From the NCBI RefSeq assembly GCF_004798865.1, contig NW_025336087.1, forward strand, positions 48,256,428-48,320,427: a stretch of DNA of 64,000 nucleotides, in the 5' to 3' direction. The notes beneath the pieces are model-generated. The model searched no databases. It was not told the origin of the DNA and saw only the letters and a program-made list of their open reading frames with translations. Below are positions 9,901 to 21,172 of the stretch, piece by piece. This DNA comes from Varanus komodoensis. Taxonomy: Eukaryota; Chordata; Lepidosauria; Squamata; Varanidae. Each line of letters opens with the position of its first letter. Positions within the stretch are counted from its first letter, which is position 1. Both the position numbers and the translations under genes were made by a program.

Positions 9901-10484
9901 ACTTCTTTTAGTGGAAGTTCAAGAAACCACATCATTTTCTATGTTCTACAGACATCATTGTGAAGATTCAAACAATGTACCCAAACTGCCATCCTAATTA
10001 CTCTGCATTAACTCCTACTAAACTCCTGAAAAAGGAGATGCCCAAAGGTATGCAGGATGTGCAAGCTGCAATCCAAGAACATCCTCATAAAATATAGATC
10101 ACACAAGAAATAGTTTTTTCTCCTGGAGGGAACTTATAGTAATAGTGAGATTGCACTGCAGCACAATTAGAAGCTATTCCTTGGGCAATCTGGTCTCGGC
10201 CCGAGACCTTCCAATAGATAGATAGTCAGGTGGAGGGACGGACGGATGGACAGACAGACAGGCAAATGTTTTGGGCATTTTGATTCTTCTGCAACTCCTT
10301 GTTACATACGGAGATATCAGAAACATGGGATTCATTTCTGATATCTTCACACGTATCAGTGGCTGACTGGTGTTGCTTGTGAATCCCACAAGGCTCCTGA
10401 TCAGGATAGATCAGGGAGTAATCAGTAGGCAAGCCCATGCTTAGCAGGTGCAAACTGCTCCCATTAGCAGAGTTGCGTATGCCA
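9901..10484. other. Unassigned stretch with a GATA/GACA/GACG-like simple repeat
   Basis: Bases 10212-10262 form an imperfect tetranucleotide stretch made of GATA, GACG, GATG and GACA units. The rest shows nothing I can name. Confidence 0.5.
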
Positions 10485-10560
10485 GTCATCCTGATGCAGT
10501 GCTAGCACAAAGGGTCAACAAAACTGGGCTAGATGGATAGGACAACTTCCCATGCTCCAT
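10485..10560 (+). repeat. Possible 3' part of a tRNA-derived SINE
   Basis: GCCAGTCATCCTGATGCAGT followed by CAACAAAACTGGGCTAGATG resembles the distal block GCCAGTCAGTGTAGACAATACTGAGCTAGATGG of the SINE at 13.8 kb. No tRNA-like head is visible, so this is either a 5'-truncated copy or coincidence. Confidence 0.35.
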
Positions 10561-12931
10561 GCAAGACACAGGACCCTGTAGTGTTGCAGAGGGTGGACAC
10601 AAAGGGTTCCGACTCATTTCCCAATTTTAGTACAATGGAAGTTCAAGGTGTTTCTGCAGAGGAGGCGTTAACCCCTCTTTTAAAATGTGTGCATAATCCT
10701 GTTGAATAGCATACATCCACCTATAATAATATAGCTACCTTATACAATGGATTGTACCTCCAAGCACTGTACTTTAACTTTTGATAGGAAAGTTTGGAAA
10801 GATAGCCCTTAATACTAAAAGTGGTTACTCTTTCTTACATTAAAACACACACATACAACAATTAGTGGTATGACAAGTAGCTTGTGGCATGATAATGGAG
10901 CACTCGAAAGCATTTTTGTCATCTGTATGATTCGTAACTTTCTGAATGAGCCATTACAGCCTATAAATTGGGGTTATAATGTACAGTGAATAACCAGGGG
11001 CTTCCGTTCTCCTCTGGGGTAGAACAAGATGTGACACCTAAGGGAAATTTTGCTCGTGATGCTGCACCACTATGGCTAACATTTTTAAAGGCTGAGGAAA
11101 GCAGTTACTGCCATCATTTATTACTACCATGACTAATTAAAGCATAATAAATTAATCTAGACTATATTTATTTTAAATGGAGAACATGTAGTATCATGTA
11201 TCAGAAGGAGCAAAACTAAGCACTGTACCCGGGTTCTTCATGCTATATGCTCACCTACTTAAAAGTATCTTAACTACAGCATCCAATTTAGGGATTCCAA
11301 ATATTTAAAGACCATCATTGTTCATGAATTAAAATGATGGCACATCCATATCAGTTTAAAATAAATGATAACTGCTGTGCTCAAAACCCTCACTGCAACA
11401 TTTATCACCATGATTCCAGCAGACCCTAATTGCAGTCTAGTTCACCCAAAAACTAGGCACTCTGGGAAGAAGAATCAGGTCCGACCATTCAGAGGCCTAC
11501 TTCTCATGCTAATCAAGTCTCTTGCTTTACAAAGGATCCCCCCGATTTTAGATAATTGGCAGAGGACAATCCTCTGTTTGAATGTATCCACTATTGGACA
11601 GGCTGCCCAATACAGAAATATCAAAGAAACATACAGAAGGAGTGCCTTCAAGTTGCCTAATCACAGTTTAACTATTTTTATTTATTATTATATTTCCATC
11701 TCCCAAATAATCAATGCTATTTGGCTGGATTATTCATAGCTAAAAGACTAAAATGCCATTCAAACTTCTAAAAGAATGCAATATAACCCAATGCAGAACA
11801 CAGGATTCAATTAAACAGCCATAACAATTTAGAAGAAAGTAACTAAAGGACCTGGGAGGAAGATAAGGAAAGTTGAAATCTAAGGTGGTTTTTTACTTGT
11901 TACATTTGCAGGGTCTGCTAAAGTCCCTCTGCTAAAGCTGAAGAGCCTGGATGCATGGCTGAAGTCATGGTATAGGCAGAGCGGTTCAGATATGTTAAGC
12001 ACCGGGAAATAATTTAGAACAAGCTGTGTCTGTGCAAGAAGGACAGGCTGCATTCCAACCAAACTAGACCAGGCTGGTGAAGCAAAACTTCTACAAGATA
12101 GCAAAGGAACTTCTAAACTGAATCTTGGTGAAAGCTGCCAGGAGCTAGGAAGTTCCCGGTTCAGATAAATCATCCCTAGGGCATGAAGATGAAGGCATTT
12201 ATATTTGACCAAAAGTAGAAGAATAGGCCATTTGCCTATGGTGAAGCCTACTAGCCGGTCCAAGGAGCCATAGCAGAAGATGCCTGTGTGAGGGACACCT
12301 TGAGAGAGAGCTCACATATAAGATAGTAATGTTAGAACATCTTGAGCTAAAATGGGAGCATCGCAGTGCCTGATTTGAAAGTGAGTCTAGATGTAATGGG
12401 CATTGTGGAACCTTCATGGAAGGTATATGGTCATCTCCATAGATGGAGGTATATGGTCATCTCTGTGGTACACTCTATAGGAAAGTCAGGAAAAGGCATG
12501 CTGGAGGACCTGTTGCTCTACATCAAAGAGAGGCATAGCATCCATAAGACTAGAAGGGGCAGGCTGCTCCATAGAAGTGCCAGGGGTGACAATACCAGGC
12601 TCCTATACGGACTTACCACTAGGAGTGTGTTGTCATTCAGCAGAGCAGAACGCTCAGGGTGATCTTGAGGTGGGAAACAAAAGCAGCCAAGCCTCCCAAT
12701 GAGCCAGCTGCTTCTGCGAAGACATGTGAATTCTTGGAAGCTAACCAGATTTGGAACTTTAAGAACTGGCACCTGAGGTTGTACTCCTCCTCCTTCCCAA
12801 TACTTTTTTCTCTTTGTCTTGTACAGGAGCTCAGGTTATGGTCCTGAGAGATGAAATGTCTCATTATTGATCTTTTTAAGTCTCTCCAGGAGGCTCTTTT
12901 CAGTGGAAAATCGGGGTAAAAATGCTTTCAC
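10561..12931. other. Unassigned stretch
   Basis: No gene or repeat family recognised. A 124-codon plus frame (11365-11739) and a 127-codon minus frame (11880-12263) have no recognisable domains. The duplicated words GGAGGTATATGGTCATCTCC and GGAGGTATATGGTCATCTCT at about 12418-12465 form a small local repeat (ATGGAAGGTATATGGTCATC followed by ATGGAGGTATATGGTCATCT). Confidence 0.3.
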
Positions 12932-12939
12932 TACATACA

Positions 12940-12970
<31 letters not shown>
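12932..12970. repeat. (TACA)n microsatellite
   Basis: About nine uninterrupted TACA units followed by TATATA. Confidence 0.95.
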
Positions 12971-12973
<3 letters not shown>

Positions 12974-13410
12974 AGACAAGTTAATTGAGGAAGTGAGACA
13001 GCATGTAAGAATGCAATTTCGTATTTTATTTTAAAACATAAAACATTCACAGATTGGGGAAAAATGCTAGATTGGAGCCCTTCTCGCTTTTCTTCTTGCA
13101 TGGAAGGAAGGTTTCCTCTTCCTTGTGTCCCATCCCATTCAGGAGGGGTTCCTGAACCTCCCAAAAGGCTGCTGGTGGAGCTTGGTTGTCTGCAAGAAGA
13201 ACAAAGATGGGAAACTGGTTCCTGTAAACTTCCTTAAATGACCTTCTCTCTGGATTCTATTCAAATAATTTCCCTATAAAAGGGAAGGGAAGCACCTAGT
13301 CCAGAAGATCAATGGTCCACGGAAAGCAGCACTTCCTTGCTTTCTGGGACAAACAGCAAGGCAAGGGGGAGACCCACCTGGGTCCATCCTTCAGTCAGAA
13401 AAAGAGGAGA
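12971..13410. other. Unassigned stretch
   Basis: Nothing recognised between the two microsatellites. Confidence 0.25.
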
Positions 13411-13411
13411 T

Positions 13412-13450
<39 letters not shown>

Positions 13451-13453
13451 TTA
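13411..13453. repeat. (TTTA)n microsatellite
   Basis: Ten or more uninterrupted TTTA units. Arrays of this type in squamates often mark a LINE or SINE tail in antisense, but the flanks here show no such element. Confidence 0.95.
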
Positions 13454-13788
13454 AAAGCTTGTGTATGCTGACCTATTATACAAGATCTCAGGAGATGCAG
13501 GGAGTTTGCTTCTCTTCTTGTCAGAAATAACACTTCAAATTTCAGCTGCCTTCAGCCTGCAACAGTGTGGAAACCCACACTCTGGATTTCACTATCAGTC
13601 AGCAGAGCAAGGGGTACTGGTCAGTCACAGGACTGCTGTCCAAGCAAGACATGGAAGGCTGTGACTTGTGCGTGACTTGTCCAAGCCATCATTGCTAACC
13701 ACGCTACATGAGCAGTCTTGAAAAACCATTCTGCCCAGAGCCTACTGCAGGAGGAAGTCGAACCTCAAGAGCGACAAAGACATCACAG

Positions 13789-13955
13789 TGTATGAGCTGC
13801 CATAATCCGAGTCCCTCTAGCTCAGTTTTATTGGCACTGACTGGCAGCAGCTCTCCAGGGCAGTGGGGAAGATCCCTTCCTAGCCCTGAGGACTGAACCT
13901 GGACCTCCTGCATGCACAGGAGCTGCTTGCCCTTGGCCCACACTACCCAGCCCCT
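13789..13955 (-). repeat. tRNA-derived squamate SINE (antisense)
   Basis: Read on the minus strand, the element starts GGGGCTGGGTAGTGTGGGCC (tRNA-like head), then CTCCTGTGCATGCAGGAGGT and a B box GTCCAGGTTCAGTCCTCAGG. It continues GGGAAGATC...CTGCCCTGGAGAGCTGCTGC and CAGTCAGTGCCAATAAAACT, with a GAGCTAGAGGGACTC and GGCAGCTCATA end. This is the full block order of the SINE family whose other copies lie at 3.7, 54.9 and 62.7 kb. A 104-codon frame on this strand spans the SINE and has no other support. Confidence 0.85.
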
Positions 13956-14204
13956 GCAACAGACACGAGCCCAAAGCGGGCCTGCAGGGGCATCTGGAGG
14001 CAGGATGCCACCTACCATCCTATCACGTGACTTTTCTAGGGCACTAGTTTGCGAGCCCTTAATCCCATCAAGACATTCTTTTTCTCACTCTTGTTCTCTC
14101 TCCTCCAAAGAGGCAGCAAATCTGGACTATGAGCAATGAAGAAGCAAAGGGGGAATACAAAAGACGAGGGAAAATGAAAAAGAAAAATGGAAGAAACCTG
14201 CCAA

Positions 14205-14440
14205 CTCGTGGGCTTTTTCTATCATAGATTTATACAGTGTTACGGACGGCAGCAGAAGCTCATGAAGCCTAACTAGAGACGAAATCCAGGCGCTAATGAG
14301 AGCTCATAATGAACGCTGAGCTGCTATCTGCCCACTGGAGGAGTGTTTGTAGTGCAAGTATTGAAAGAACAGAAAGTACCGTGATGACCATTAATATTTT
14401 ATTTCTGGAATAATCTCTCAAAAGTAAAGAAGGAAAAGTT
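14205..14440. promoter_or_regulatory. Candidate conserved non-coding element
   Basis: This repeat-free block keeps at least five CpG sites in about 160 bp (ACGGACGGCAG, GAGACGAAAT, CAGGCGCTAATG, GAACGCTGAG, TACCGTGATG), while most of the window is CpG-poor. It is rich in homeodomain-type cores (GCTAATGAG, CATAATGAA, CATTAATATT). Those traits are common in vertebrate enhancers under selection, but this is inference. Only alignment with other amniotes can show conservation. Confidence 0.3.
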
Positions 14441-16471
14441 ACCTTTTCGGTAGCCACCTATTTCTCTCTTTCTACACACGCGCGTGCACACATGCTAGAA
14501 TTATGTGCGACTTCAGTTCTCGTAATGAATGAAAGTTGAAGCTCTTTATAACTATAAATGATGTTCATTTCTTGACAAGATTCTTCTAAAGCAACAATGA
14601 GGCATCCTTGGTTTCACAATAGAGGTTTCAAAAGACACGCAAGATATTTTATGACATGTGTCACATTCCAGGAATGATGGAACGAAACAAGGTTTAATTC
14701 CATGAAAGGACTGGATACTTATGGCATTTTTGAAATATTGGTTAACTTGCCAATATGCAACACTGACATAAGTGGGCTGGGAACAGCAACAACAAAAAGG
14801 CGCCCCCACAGGCAGCAAAACAATCTAGATTCCCTGCACTAGCAAATAGGAATATCTAAGAATTTCTTTTGTACATGCAAAAAGTACAGTGAAGCCCATC
14901 CACAGCCTCAGAGGTGAGCACAAACAGGAGAATCTGTTGCTGAAAATGTTTCCAAATTCCTGAACATAAGCTCACTGTTTTAAACACTGTAAATTTCAAC
15001 AAAACCATAAGAAAAAGAAAAAAGAACATAGGTTTGAATATATATTCCTATGTTTTAGCAGAGGAGTCATGTTCTCCAAACTCTGGTGCATGGCCTCCTT
15101 CAAAACATTCAAGGCAGATCTGCAGATATCAGTGGGACAATGCCAAACAATTCATACCTTTGAAGACATGTCAGCCAACGGTTTTGGGTTCTCAGCCTCA
15201 TAATGTATAATTAGTACTTGGAATGGCTCATGTACCCAGATTTTGCTCAAGCCATATATACCAGAAGAGTTGGATGGCTTGGCCAGGTCAGCTCAAGCAA
15301 CAGGAAAAGATGCTGTTGGACTGTTGGGAAATTGGTGTGAGGTCCACATTTGCGAACTATAATGAGAAGAGAGAGAGAGAGTCAGGCACACTATTACTTG
15401 CCACTTGCAAGAACAACAACCATGAAAATACTTTGGCTAAACTCTCAGAATTATGTGCCTGCGTGCGCACACATGTGATATACCATCATCATTATTAACT
15501 ACACACATGTAAAAGCCAGCATTCAATGCAAGGAGAAAGAGGTTGATCTACCCTTTTACTGCCGCACTGCTGAACCCCAGGACACTTTCTCACTATCTGC
15601 CATCTCAGTGTTTTACAGTCTTGCCCTTACACATTTGCTTTGGGTTTAAAAATAGATTCTGGTTGTTAACTCTTCCTTGCTATGAAATGCTTTGCAGTGG
15701 CCTTTGTGCTGAATGCCCTATAAAAAGTCGAATTGGTGCCAGTGATAAATGCCAACCACAGAAAATCAGACATATTACTAAAAATTAGGACTCTGCCATC
15801 GCAAGGGATGTAGGGCTTGCGTCTCTTCCTCTCTCTTTCCCTTTGCTAGGATGTGACCATTAACAGGGCTTCACCTTGTATCTCATTATACATTTGAACA
15901 ATAATTTCCCCCTTCTAATTAAAAACCTAGCCATAGCATGGAGGGGTTCATAGCTGCTGCCACAGGATACAACTATTTAATCCAATATTTATTGTTAGAA
16001 TTTTAAAAAATGGGGGGAATGCCTTCCTTAGGAGACTTACACTATAAATTGCAAAAAGAAGCTAGAATATTGCCAAAAGATTAGGGAAACCATGGTATCA
16101 GGATCAGAGATGAATAAATATGTCAATTTCTCTCAGTTTATAATTTTCTTTCTCATTTTTAACCAGAAGTTTGGTTAGTCCTGAACATTAAAGTTTCTTT
16201 TTTGTTTTTAAGTTTGAATGAAAACATGTAAGACTTAACACAGAGATTTCTCCTATATATGCATTTTGCCTACACATCCATCCCTAATAGAATGCATTTG
16301 AAAATTTATTTTCCTCTAACACACACATTTTTTGCATTCATTTTTTGATTGGAGAGCTCCATTGCAAAATCTAGAAAAGGGCAAAGTTTGGAGGACAGCT
16401 GACTTTCATTTCAGCTAGCAGTTCAAAAATGTGAAAAAGGGCAAATTTGCATTAAAATTCCTTTCACTTCT
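14441..16471. other. Unassigned stretch
   Basis: No exon or known repeat recognised. There is a short GA run at 15368-15381 and an AT-rich segment at 15890-16350. Frames of 80-90 codons on both strands have no domains. Confidence 0.3.
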
Positions 16472-16998
16472 TGTGAGCGAGAAAGATGGCTGCTCTGGGG
16501 GCTCGTTCTCAAGGACTTCTGGCTGGACTCAGAACTGGGTTGCGAGGCAGAACTGGGACTGTGGGCCAAGCCAAGACCCTGCTTATGGGGGCTGCTGATC
16601 TCAAGGCCAGGCTCCCGGGTGGGCAAGTTGCCCTGGGAATAACCAAGACATACAGCTGGCAGGAGGGGATCTCGGGCAGGGGAGTTCTCAGGCACAGACC
16701 AGGCTGCTCCAGTTCTTGGACCTCATGACGTGGCATCAGTAAAGCAGAGGCCCAGTTAGAGGATCAGTGCGTGGAGGAAGACACGCTCACTTCCGAAGGG
16801 ATGGGGCAAAGGCATGCTCACAGGGAGAATCCCTGGAGGTGATTACTAGACTGGGTTCAACAAACTGCTCTGTGCATGCTCAGAGGTTCATTCTGGGTGT
16901 TTTGCATTTTTTTGGTCAATAAAGAATGCTTTGTAAGTATTGGTCTCAGAAAATAGTCTGTGACTTTTAAATGTCCGAAGGAGGAAGCCCAGCTCACA
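16472..16998 (+). mobile_element. LTR-like unit (solo LTR of a retroelement fossil)
   Basis: The unit is 527 bp long, starts with TGTGAGC and ends with GCTCACA, a perfect 7-bp inverted repeat with the TG...CA form of LTRs. A polyadenylation signal AATAAA lies at 16918-16923, about 75 bp before the end, as expected for the R-U5 side. The plus-strand orientation follows from that signal. There is no clear target duplication and no primer-binding site or coding region beside it, so it would be a solo LTR. The family (ERV or Ty3/gypsy kin) cannot be told. A chance TG...CA pair is the alternative. Confidence 0.5.
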
Positions 16999-17027
16999 GA
17001 TACAGCTTTGATACGGCTGGGGCAAGA

Positions 17028-17295
17028 AAACTGAAGCTGAATCCGGACGAGATGGAAGCATCGTCAGGAAGGGCACTGATCTGGATAGAGGCTTGCAGCT
17101 GGTCTAGGTCAGGGATCATTCACACCAATCCTACGCCAGTTGCATCAGCTGCCTGTTTGTTTGGATGCTCCACTTTTCGTGTTGGTTCTGACTTTGCGAG
17201 GCTTGGGACCACGTTCCTTGCAACCCTTCCTGCACCCAATAAGAATCTGACGAGCCTCGGAGATCACCCTTGGTGGCCCTGCTCTTCAGCCTGCC
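17028..17295 (+). repeat. L2-clade LINE fragment with internal deletion
   Basis: RKLKLNPDEMEA (coded from about 17026) is the ANKLKLNPDKTEA motif of L2 reverse transcriptase, and IWIEACSW fits the DRG-L-LV segment. After a jump, a second frame gives TPILRQLHQLPVCLDA and LVLTLRGLGPRSLQPFLHP (about 17130-17245). This corresponds to HITPILRQLHWLPV...VLVLTYKALHGLGP. The thumb-like middle part (about 80 residues in full copies) is missing, so the copy has an internal deletion plus a frameshift. It starts about 30 bp after the LTR-like unit. Confidence 0.8.
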
Positions 17296-17302
17296 ATTAA
17301 GA

Positions 17303-17765
17303 CCCATCAACAGTAGGCAAGAGCGTATGACAGGCTGTGCTGGATCAGACCAACTGCCTATCTGGTCGAGCCTTTTGCTCCTGCACTGGCCGAGTGAGTG
17401 TGGCAGGGTGGTGAAGAAGGCAGGAGTGGGACTCAGGCGATCTGGGTTCTAATCCCCACTCAGCCATGGGGCTCATGGGTGGCTTTGGGCCAGTCACACA
17501 CCCTCAGCCCCACCTACCTCGCAGGGTTGTTGTTGTGGGAATAAGGTTGACAGCAGGAGAAGAAAGCTGCCTTGGGTTCCTTGAAAGAAGAAAAGGCAGG
17601 ATATAAGTACAACAAATAAAATAGCAAAATAAAATTTGGCAGAACATGAGCACGCCAGCACCTTCTAGCCCATGTTCCCCAGCAACTGGAATGGAGAGGC
17701 AGATTGTCTCTGATACTGAAGATGACCTAGAGGCACCATGGCTGGATAGCATCATGCTGCATGAA
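17303..17765 (+). repeat. Dispersed squamate repeat, split by a SINE insertion
   Basis: Left part 17312-17387: TGTGCTGGATCAGACCAACT and CTATCTGGTCGAGCC, a version of TGCTGGATCAGACCAAAGGCCCATCTAGTCC. Right part 17641-17765: CAGAACATGAGCACGCCAGC, CCCATGTTCCCCAGCAACTG, GAGAGGCAGATTGTCTCTGA, GGCACCATGGCTGGATAGC. In squamate genomes these two blocks normally follow each other in one roughly 250-300 bp repeat. Here the Sauria SINE sits between them. The family name is unknown to me. It may be a SINE or a LINE 3' part. Confidence 0.6.
17388..17640 (+). mobile_element. Sauria-type SINE
   Basis: The tRNA-like head is GAGTGTGGCAGGGTGGTGAA, with a B box GGGTTCTAATCCCC near 17448. The body is GGCTTTGGGCCAGTCACACA, then CCTCAGCCCCACCTACCTCG, CAGGGTTGTTGTTGTGGGAA. 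The 3' part GAAAGCTGCCTTGGGTTCCT, GGCAGGATATAAGTACAACA ends in AAATAAAATAGCAAAATAAA. GGGCCAGTCACA followed by CTCAGCCCCACCTACCTC is the signature of Sauria SINEs and places the host in Squamata. The element looks full length. Such SINEs depend on LINE machinery, in many lineages BovB, a member of which also lies in this window at 30.3 kb. Confidence 0.88.
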
Positions 17766-18125
17766 AGGAACCAGAAGGAGGATCTTTTCAGTGGCAGTCC
17801 CACATCCACATCTCTGGAACTCTTTCCCTGGGAAATAGATATGGCCCCATTTGGTGCCTTTTAAGCAGATTTAAAAAGAATGTATTCTGCTTAAGGTTAA
17901 TTGATTGGTTTATCAATAAAAGAGGTGGTCTTCAAATATTTTAAAATAAATAAATGTGATTGTGCTGGCTTCCTATTTTGACTGCTGCTGTTTTTATTGT
18001 TTTATTTGTTGACTTGTTTATAAACTTTTTATTGTTTGGTATATTCCCAATTGTTGTAAGCTGCCTTAATGAGGGTTATCTCCTAAAAAAGTAGGACATA
18101 AACATATTGACTAAATAAATACAAT
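17766..18125 (+). repeat. L2-type LINE 3' end
   Basis: TSTSLELFPWEIDMAPFGAF (coded at about 17805-17862) resembles the C-terminal SLELLPREIRLAPSVSSF of L2-like ORF2. It is followed by a T-rich UTR with TTTTATTGTTTTATTTGTTG and the typical tail block AATTGTTGTAAGCTGCCTTA, then GACATAAACATATTGACTAA and ATAAATACA. The stop follows soon after the conserved residues. The subfamily differs from those at 4.5 and 22.5 kb. Confidence 0.65.
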
Positions 18126-19304
18126 ATCATCAAAATCCACCGTGAATATTAAACATGCAGAAGATCTGATGAATTTTGAACCTACTTTTATTTAATTTAA
18201 AATGCATATTTTGTATATTATTCACTTCTATTGTACCTATTTTCTTGCATAACACCTGTAAAGTGGAAGAGGAATGAAACAATTTGCCCAGTTTGTATCT
18301 AAAAATGTTGTCAGTTGAACTAAAAAAAAAGGCAACAGAAAGCAAAAGAAAGAGAAAATTGGATTTGTCCACCTGACTCTAGCAATATCCCCAAACAGAT
18401 CTGGAAGTACAATAACTTGAAAATGGTCAGTGCCATTCACCGAATCCCTGTGGTATAGTAACTTTTTGTAAAAGTGAGGCTAAACATAACTTTTGTCCTA
18501 TGTAACTTGATTGCCTGCACTTAGCATTACCCATAATTTATGTTCTCCTGCTAAGGCCTGTGAGTCCATATTAATATCATTTGCCACGTCCCACCATTTT
18601 ATATTCCAAGCAGTGCTATGGACTTTTAACAGGGTTCAAGCAGCCACATGCTAGCAGAAACCCTGATGGGCTGAGGGCCTTCTCCTTTTAATAAAAGGAA
18701 CCAAATGTTACTTTTGTGAAGCACAGGAAGCATGTTGCTTATCCATTTCTATGGGGATAACTAACCCCAGAGTTCATTATTTGTCTTCTATTATGAAAAA
18801 GTGTGAAACTTGTTAAAAGCGAGTTTTCCTTCTACTAACACTGGGGAAATATGCATGGATTTACTGCCTGGACTAAAATGTGTGCGTTTAATATGTAATT
18901 ATAAACACACCAGCACTTTCAGTTATTCTGGAATTGATTTTACCAATATAGAAGCAATATGGAAAAAGTCTGCTTGCACATCTGCTAGCCTCCCCAGGGG
19001 TAATGACTGGTTGATCCTTGGGTCAGTATCCAGTGCTGCCCACACACCAGCAGGACCCGCCCCTGGGGCCAGAGAAAGCGAGCTGATCCTGCAGCTGTCG
19101 GAAACCAGAGGAACAGCTGGGGTCAGAAATGAGCCTTGCCACTTATTTCTGGGGCTTCTGTTGGAAGGGCTCGTTTTGTTGCATTTCTGGTGGGTCCAGA
19201 AAGCACACGCACTGGCCATATTGGATACTGCCCTTTGCAGCTTGCACTCCAGCTGCCCTGCCTCTCAGTCTGTCTGTTACCTGCAGGATGCCTTAAAACC
19301 TAAG
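18126..19304. other. Unassigned stretch
   Basis: AT-rich to 18.8 kb. A 166-codon plus frame (18810-19310) has no recognisable domain and is opposed by a 98-codon minus frame. I treat both as chance. Confidence 0.3.
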
Positions 19305-19735
19305 CATTAGAATGTATTTGATGCTACATTTAATCACAGCAGCGAGGATTGCACTTGCTCAATACTGGAAGAGTGAGGAACTACCCACTGAGGAACTGAT
19401 TTTAAAAAAGGTTCTGAACTGTGCAGAAATGCACAGATTTACTCTATTACTGAAGGAGAAAGAAGATACTGACTTCTGTCAAACTTGGGACCTTTTCTAT
19501 GATTGGCTGGAGAAACGGGACTTGGCTTAGATTTAAAGATGTCTTTAAATTTTTATAAATCGATTTGAATATGATTATAGAATGTTAAAAAGATACGTTA
19601 TAGGGGGCTGACCCAGTACGTCCGATGTAATTGATGATTGATTTTTTTTAGTTTTTAGTTTAAAATCTTAATAGAAGTAATTGAGTGGTCCTATTACCTT
19701 GTATAAATAGGGCTGCTAATAAAATAAATAAATAA
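19305..19735 (+). repeat. L1 LINE 3' end (ORF2 C-terminus and 3' UTR)
   Basis: The product of 19312-19527 reads LITAARIALAQYWKSEELPT, then EMHRFTLLLKEKEDTDFCQT and WDLFYDWLEK. This is the ORF2 C-terminus of L1 elements (AAR..IA..WKS..IPT, then AEM.K.T....E, then W..F..YL). The frame is open to a TAG stop at the expected place. The 3' UTR contains GGGGCTGACCCAGTACGTCC and ends in AATAAAATAAATAAATAAAT. It is 5'-truncated to about 430 bp. The open frame suggests moderate age. Confidence 0.85.
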
Positions 19736-21144
19736 ATATGCATTGCCCCCGCCACCAATAAATGAGCGTATTTTCCATATGCAGACATCAAGGCGAAAAG
19801 CAGAAGACTTCAGATTCAGACGTTATCTTGCATTATTATCATCAGCGCCGTCACCTGTATACAACCCCATAGTTCTTTGGGCCGTTTGCAACAATGCATA
19901 AAAACTCAGGAGAGCATAAAGATACAGCATAACCTTTCACTATATAAAATTCGAAACAATTTAAACACCTAAAACAAGTTTGATTTTTTTAAAAAAACTA
20001 TACCCAAGGAGCATCATTACATGGATTAGAAACTTTTTGATGTCTTCCAGGACTAAGAATCTTAAAGACTAGCAAAGGCCATTGGGTCTTGTTTTGATTC
20101 TGCTTCCGTAATACAAAGTTGCTGAACTGATCTCAGTTCAGCTGACTGAGGAAATGAGCCATTGAGGTCTGCTAGCCACACCTATGGCTTCCTTGGGCAG
20201 CAGCTGCATCCCAGTGACCCATCAGGTCACATTTGCTGGAGCCTGCCTCAAGATTTTCCTTTTCCAAAAGGTCTCTGATCAGTGCTGGCTGGCCAGAACT
20301 GGCAGCTCTCACTGTAACTTCGCACAATGTCCCAGAGCAAGGCAGCTTCTGAAGCTAAAGGGAAAGGGCTCAGCTCCCTGGCCCAGGTCTCCGCACTGCT
20401 TCTTTCATCTCCTGTCAGCCCTGTTGCCAACTTAGCCCAGCTGGGCTAACCCACAGATGAGGGGTCCCACTAGGGCACTCAAGCCCTGATGATTCCTAAG
20501 AACTCAATTTTGGGGTGGGGGAGAAGGACATAAATTAATCCCCCCCAAAGAAACCAAGTGTGCTTTTTCTAACGATTATTACAATTGCTAACGTTTATTA
20601 TCTTCCAAAAATTTAAAAGAGATTCTGGACAATTATCACTATGCAGTACTCTCAAACAGTAGACAATGCTGTGTCGCCTTGATAGGTGCTATAAAGTTCT
20701 TCTGGAAAACGCCCATGGTGAGTAACATCAGCAGAAGATGGAGTGAGTCGCCTTCTGCAAATCAACACTTGAGTGCCGCCTGCCCCAGTGCCAAGATTTG
20801 TGTCTCTGCATCTCAAGACAACAGTGTCTGCCTTGCTAAATCAGTGCCTCTTGCACCGATTTGGAAAAGAACATGCCCAAATCCCTCCTCACTTTTACAC
20901 AAAGAGTTAATAAAATTTCAAAAGCAAATAGACTGTGTGTCATTATGTCTCTGCTGCAATGATTCCTCTTCTGCACTTTCCTCTGCAATAGATCCATTGT
21001 ACTGGTAAATTCAATGAGCAGCAGCCTTGACATTCTGGTTGCAATAGCTGATGCTTTATAGAAACAAATAGTTCTGAGTAGTTGGAGTTTAATACATAGA
21101 TACACGTGACTAGCAGGTATATGATCGACAACACAGTTATGTAA
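19736..21144. other. Unassigned stretch
   Basis: No exon or repeat family recognised. GC content rises at 20.18-20.45 kb, but no domain or splice context supports a gene. Confidence 0.3.
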
Positions 21145-21172
21145 TGTGTGTGTGTGTGTGTGTGTGTGTGTA
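21145..21172. repeat. (TG)n microsatellite
   Basis: Fourteen TG units, uninterrupted. Confidence 0.95.

Noticed and set aside
18810-19310. 166-codon plus-strand open frame before the L1 end
   Set aside because: It is not in continuity with L1 ORF2 and shows no L1 motif or other domain.
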